A stretch of 9,963 nucleotides of DNA from an uncultured Marmoricola sp. (GTDB taxonomy: Bacteria > Actinomycetota > Actinomycetes > Propionibacteriales > Nocardioidaceae), in NCBI GenBank assembly GCA_937868455.1, contig CALMMO010000017.1, positions 1 to 9,963 of the forward strand, given 5' to 3'. This document shows, piece by piece, positions 6,718 to 9,963 of the stretch. The position numbers were made by a program, and so were the translations under genes. The notes below the pieces were generated by a model. The model ran no database searches. It saw only the letters and a program-made list of their open reading frames with translations, and had not been told where the DNA came from. Every line of letters begins with the position of its first letter. The stretch's first letter is position 1.

Positions 6718-7364
6718 TCCACTGGATCTGCGCTTGGCTCAGCAGTCTCGGCTTTGCGGCGCTCCGCGCGTTGCTTTCGCAGGTGCCACACCCCTAGGGC
6801 TGCGACGACGATGACGACGAGTACGACGGCGATGCCGCGCCCGACGTACTGCTCCACCTTGTGGTAACTCTCCCCCGCGATCCAGCCCAACAAGACAAAT
6901 CCGGTGCCCCAAACGACGCCACCGAAGGCGTTCCAGGCCAAAAACGTGCGATAAGGCATGTGCGAGGCGCCAGCGAGCGCGGGCATCATCGCGCGGAAGA
7001 AAGCCGTGAAGCGACCTAGGAAGACCGCTGACCCGCCCCTACGTCTTAAGAAACTCTCGGCTTCGGCGATGCGGTGGCGGTGCTTCTTGAGCATGTTGCC
7101 GCGCAACACCTTGGGACCAAAGAACTTCTTGCCGACTTCGTAACCCACGGAGTCACCAAGAATCGCCGCGAGCACCACCGCGATGATGGCCACCCACAGC
7201 GGCACCTTGCCCATGGAGGCCCCAACGCCAGCAAGCACTGCTGCAGTTTCCCCGGGAAAGAAGAACCCGATGAAGATCGCGTCCTCGAGGAACACCAAGG
7301 CAACCACGATGGCCAAGATGAGCCCTGGGGGCATGTTGAGGATCGGGTCAAGGAGCTTGCTCAC
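6714..7364 (-). CDS. DedA-family membrane protein (VTT domain)
   Basis: A 216-residue integral membrane protein of the DedA/SNARE-associated family. The family is linked to undecaprenyl-phosphate or phospholipid recycling across the membrane and to membrane-potential homeostasis. Residues 15-35 (LVFLEDAIFIGFFFPGET up to 40) give the first re-entrant/membrane segment with Glu27, Asp28 and Glu39. Residues 55-75 and 140-165 are membrane segments, and 177-194 is the last helix before a basic, cytoplasmic tail. The family motif FLGRFTAFFRAMMPALAG (115-132) carries Arg118 and Arg124, six apart as in functional DedA proteins, and is followed by GASHMPYRTFLAWNAFGGVVW. The start is GTG at 7364; a GGGGGA stretch lies 11 bases upstream, so spacing is weak. 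Its stop shares the CTAG with the citrate synthase stop on the other strand. A lipid-carrier flippase role is family knowledge, not shown here. Confidence 0.9.
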   Translation of the reverse strand: MSKLLDPILNMPPGLILAIVVALVFLEDAIFIGFFFPGETAAVLAGVGASMGKVPLWVAIIAVVLAAILGDSVGYEVGKKFFGPKVLRGNMLKKHRHRIAEAESFLRRRGGSAVFLGRFTAFFRAMMPALAGASHMPYRTFLAWNAFGGVVWGTGFVLLGWIAGESYHKVEQYVGRGIAVVLVVIVVAALGVWHLRKQRAERRKAETAEPSADPVD

Positions 7365-7395
7365 GCGGCTAAGTGTCCCCCATTAGTCAACCAAG

Positions 7396-7518
7396 CCGGG
7401 CTGACGCCCGGTGCGTCGTACGAAATGGTTGCTATGGATCTCTAAAGGTATGACGTTGCGCCCAACGTCATACGTAATGATCCCCATAGCGACCGCAAGG
7501 TATGACGCTGCGCGCAGC
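7396..7518. repeat. Cluster of hairpins and alternating TATGACG motifs
   Basis: The gap between the GNAT gene and dedA holds several ordered repeats. CCGGGC/GCCCGG (7396-7401, 7406-7411) forms a 6-bp stem. An 11-bp perfect inverted repeat, GTATGACGTTG (7448-7458) and its complement (7463-7473), has a 4-base loop. Outside it, GGTTGCTATGGATC (7427-7440) pairs imperfectly with GATCCCCATAGCGACC (7479-7494), extending the fold to about 68 bases. The palindrome GCTGCGCGCAGC lies at 7507-7518. The motif TATGACG or its complement occurs at 7449, 7466 and 7501, with a degenerate copy (CGTCGTA) at 7414. Segments 7414-7455 and 7466-7507 are direct repeats about 69 percent identical with a 52-base period. 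No T-run follows, so a simple terminator is unlikely; an operator array or a mobile repeat is possible. Confidence 0.7.
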
Positions 7519-7985
7519 TAGAGCACTTTGCCGTAGTACCTGGCCAGCGTCGAGTTCGAATAAAAGCCAAAGGGCTCCATTGGCCAATAGCCCGAGGCTT
7601 CGTACAGACCGATGGCTTCAGGCTGGGCGGTGCCGGTCTCGAGCACCATGACGGCCGCGCCCTCGGATCGAGCGGCAGTCTCGAGATGGGCCAAGAGTTC
7701 TCGAGCCAGGCCGCGATGACGGGCATCGGGCAAGACATACATGCGCTTGATCTCGGCTGCCGGTCCCAGGCCCTCGAAGGTGACGCCGTCGCGCCAGCGC
7801 CATGCCCCGCACGCGACCGGGATGTCTTGGTACATCACGTAGAACCGACCATGTGGCGGGTCAAGATCACCATGCTCCATGGGCGTCTCGTCGCGGCTGC
7901 CGTAGCGCACGACGTACTCGTTTTGCACAGCCTCAACCAGATGCTGGGCGTCAGGGTGGGCGAAGGCCACCTGCTCGATCCTCAA
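7518..7985 (-). CDS. GNAT-family N-acetyltransferase
   Basis: A GCN5-related acetyltransferase that should transfer an acetyl group from acetyl-CoA to an amine on a small molecule or protein. Visible motifs: FYVMYQDIPVACGAWRWRDG, then AEIKRMYVLPDARHRGLARELLAHL, which holds the acetyl-CoA pyrophosphate loop (Arg-rich R-H-R-G-L-A), then VMVLETGTAQPEAIGLYEASGYW and the C-terminal FGFYSNSTLARYYGK. The TTG at 7985 (155 residues) is preferred: it overlaps the lipoprotein TGA by the common TTGA arrangement, and the coding sequence from there (LRIEQVAFAHPD) looks like the family's usual N-terminus. A longer TTG start at 8045 (175 residues) would overlap the lipoprotein gene by 64 bases. No Shine-Dalgarno is seen, so translational coupling is likely. 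The substrate is unknown. Confidence 0.85.
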   Translation of the reverse strand: MRIEQVAFAHPDAQHLVEAVQNEYVVRYGSRDETPMEHGDLDPPHGRFYVMYQDIPVACGAWRWRDGVTFEGLGPAAEIKRMYVLPDARHRGLARELLAHLETAARSEGAAVMVLETGTAQPEAIGLYEASGYWPMEPFGFYSNSTLARYYGKVL

Positions 7986-8581
7986 CGGTGCGTCGCTACG
8001 AAGTTGTACGTCGCCACGCGGGCATCGCGCGCAGTGGGACGACAACCGCGATGCTTTCGGTAGGTCAACCGATAGGTGAAAGTACCGTTGAGCGCCTGAG
8101 GAGTTGCCGTCGGTGGTTCAGCGAATGTGGAACTCACTTCGTAGGCATATTTGACCCGCATCGTCCCCGAGCCGGGGAGCACCTCCCCTGCCGAGCGGTC
8201 AATACATGCGACGCGCTGGACGGCTGCCGGGCGCTCCAGTGTCAAGGTAGTGCCGTCCCAGCTATAGGCGTATTCGGCGCCAGCCTTTGATCGCACCTCT
8301 CCAGTGCAGACAGTCTCATCGCACGTCGCCGCTTTGAATTTCCACTCAGTACGATCTGACTTCTTGAAGGTCTTTTGTCTCGAGGGTCGGGCAGTGGCCA
8401 ACGTGAGCTTCACTTTGTAGCGCCCTTGAGGGACTGTCGTATTGAGGGCTGCCGAAGGTGAGGCTGAGGCCGATCCTGACGGCGACACAGATGGCTTAGG
8501 CTCAGCGGGCTTTGACCCACCGCACGATGGCAGCACCATCACGCTCAGTGCCACCAGACCTACCGTCCACATGCGCTTCAT
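7982..8581 (-). CDS. Putative lipoprotein of unknown function
   Basis: A 199-residue exported protein. The N-terminus MKRMWTVGLVALSVMVLPSC is a type II signal peptide with lipobox LPSC and lipidated Cys20. It is followed by a low-complexity Pro/Ser/Ala linker (about 21-50) that would span the cell-wall zone. The globular part (about 51-199) is strand-rich with four cysteines (87, 92, 126, 180), which could make two disulfides outside the membrane. I recognise no known domain. The ATG at 8581 has no Shine-Dalgarno, but TACAGT (8590-8595) lies 8 bases upstream, so a leaderless transcript is plausible. The downstream GNAT gene overlaps its stop, and the two are likely one operon. Confidence 0.82.
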   Translation of the reverse strand: MKRMWTVGLVALSVMVLPSCGGSKPAEPKPSVSPSGSASASPSAALNTTVPQGRYKVKLTLATARPSRQKTFKKSDRTEWKFKAATCDETVCTGEVRSKAGAEYAYSWDGTTLTLERPAAVQRVACIDRSAGEVLPGSGTMRVKYAYEVSSTFAEPPTATPQALNGTFTYRLTYRKHRGCRPTARDARVATYNFVATHR

Positions 8582-8589
8582 GGGTCAGG

Positions 8590-8595
8590 ACTGTA
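8590..8595 (-). promoter_or_regulatory. Possible -10 box of the lipoprotein/GNAT operon
   Basis: TACAGT on the minus strand fits the TANNNT pattern of actinobacterial -10 elements and lies 8 bases from the ATG, a distance compatible with a leaderless mRNA. No good -35 box is visible 16-18 bases further upstream, so this is tentative. Confidence 0.25.
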
Positions 8596-8680
8596 CGCCG
8601 AGTGCACAGACTCGATCATCTTAAGGAGAAAGCGTCCACGGATTCACCGGACGTTCTTGCCCCACTGCCTGCATGAGAGG

Positions 8681-9963
<1,283 letters not shown>

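Noticed and set aside
7448..7473. Simple intrinsic terminator of the GNAT gene
   Set aside because: The stem is strong but no T-run follows on either strand, and it is nested in wider repeats, so I reported it as a repeat cluster instead.
7405..7510. CRISPR-like array
   Set aside because: Only two units, about 69 percent identical, with the conserved part at the unit ends and no constant spacer length between exact repeats; no cas genes nearby.
7986..8045. Longer GNAT start (TTG at 8045)
   Set aside because: It would overlap the lipoprotein gene by 64 bases and add a Cys/Arg-rich segment unlike GNAT N-termini.

Overview
The window looks like chromosomal DNA from a high-GC Gram-positive bacterium (Actinomycetota). 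Four things point there: GC-rich third codon positions, frequent GTG starts, proteins closest in character to actinobacterial families (CitA-type citrate synthase, mycobacterial-type SerC, a short coiled-coil protein resembling DUF6752), and tightly packed genes with stop/start overlaps. I cannot place it to genus. No tRNA, rRNA, CRISPR array, transposase or phage gene is visible.

Left part (1-4781, all minus strand). An acyl-CoA dehydrogenase gene runs off the left edge and has its own promoter and ribosome binding site. Upstream of it, and transcribed toward it, is a compact four-gene cassette in the order 4781 to 1209: a LicC-like sugar/phospho-alcohol nucleotidyltransferase, a LicD-type phosphotransferase fused to a class I SAM-dependent methyltransferase, a 74-residue coiled-coil protein, and a PAPS-type sulfotransferase. 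Neighbouring genes are separated by 0-2 bases, so they are almost certainly co-translated. I read the cassette as a surface-glycan decoration module: activate a phospho-alcohol as a nucleotide diphosphate, transfer it to a glycan, methylate, and sulfate. The chemistry is inferred, not shown.

Middle part (4858-7364). pdxH (pyridoxamine phosphate oxidase, minus) and a CitA-type citrate synthase (plus) diverge from a 111-base region that contains an inverted repeat. The citrate synthase meets a DedA-family membrane protein gene (minus) at a shared CTAG stop.

Right part (7365-9963). A 153-base gap upstream of dedA holds a cluster of hairpins and alternating copies of one short motif. It is followed by a GNAT acetyltransferase and a secreted lipoprotein, which form a minus-strand pair with overlapping stop and start. 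serC (phosphoserine aminotransferase, plus) lies beyond a second divergent region that contains a short upstream ORF. At the right edge is the C-terminal tail of a minus-strand gene that resembles a sortase sorting signal. The pdxH, citA, dedA and serC genes are housekeeping; the lic-like/sulfotransferase cassette is the accessory part and the main point of interest.
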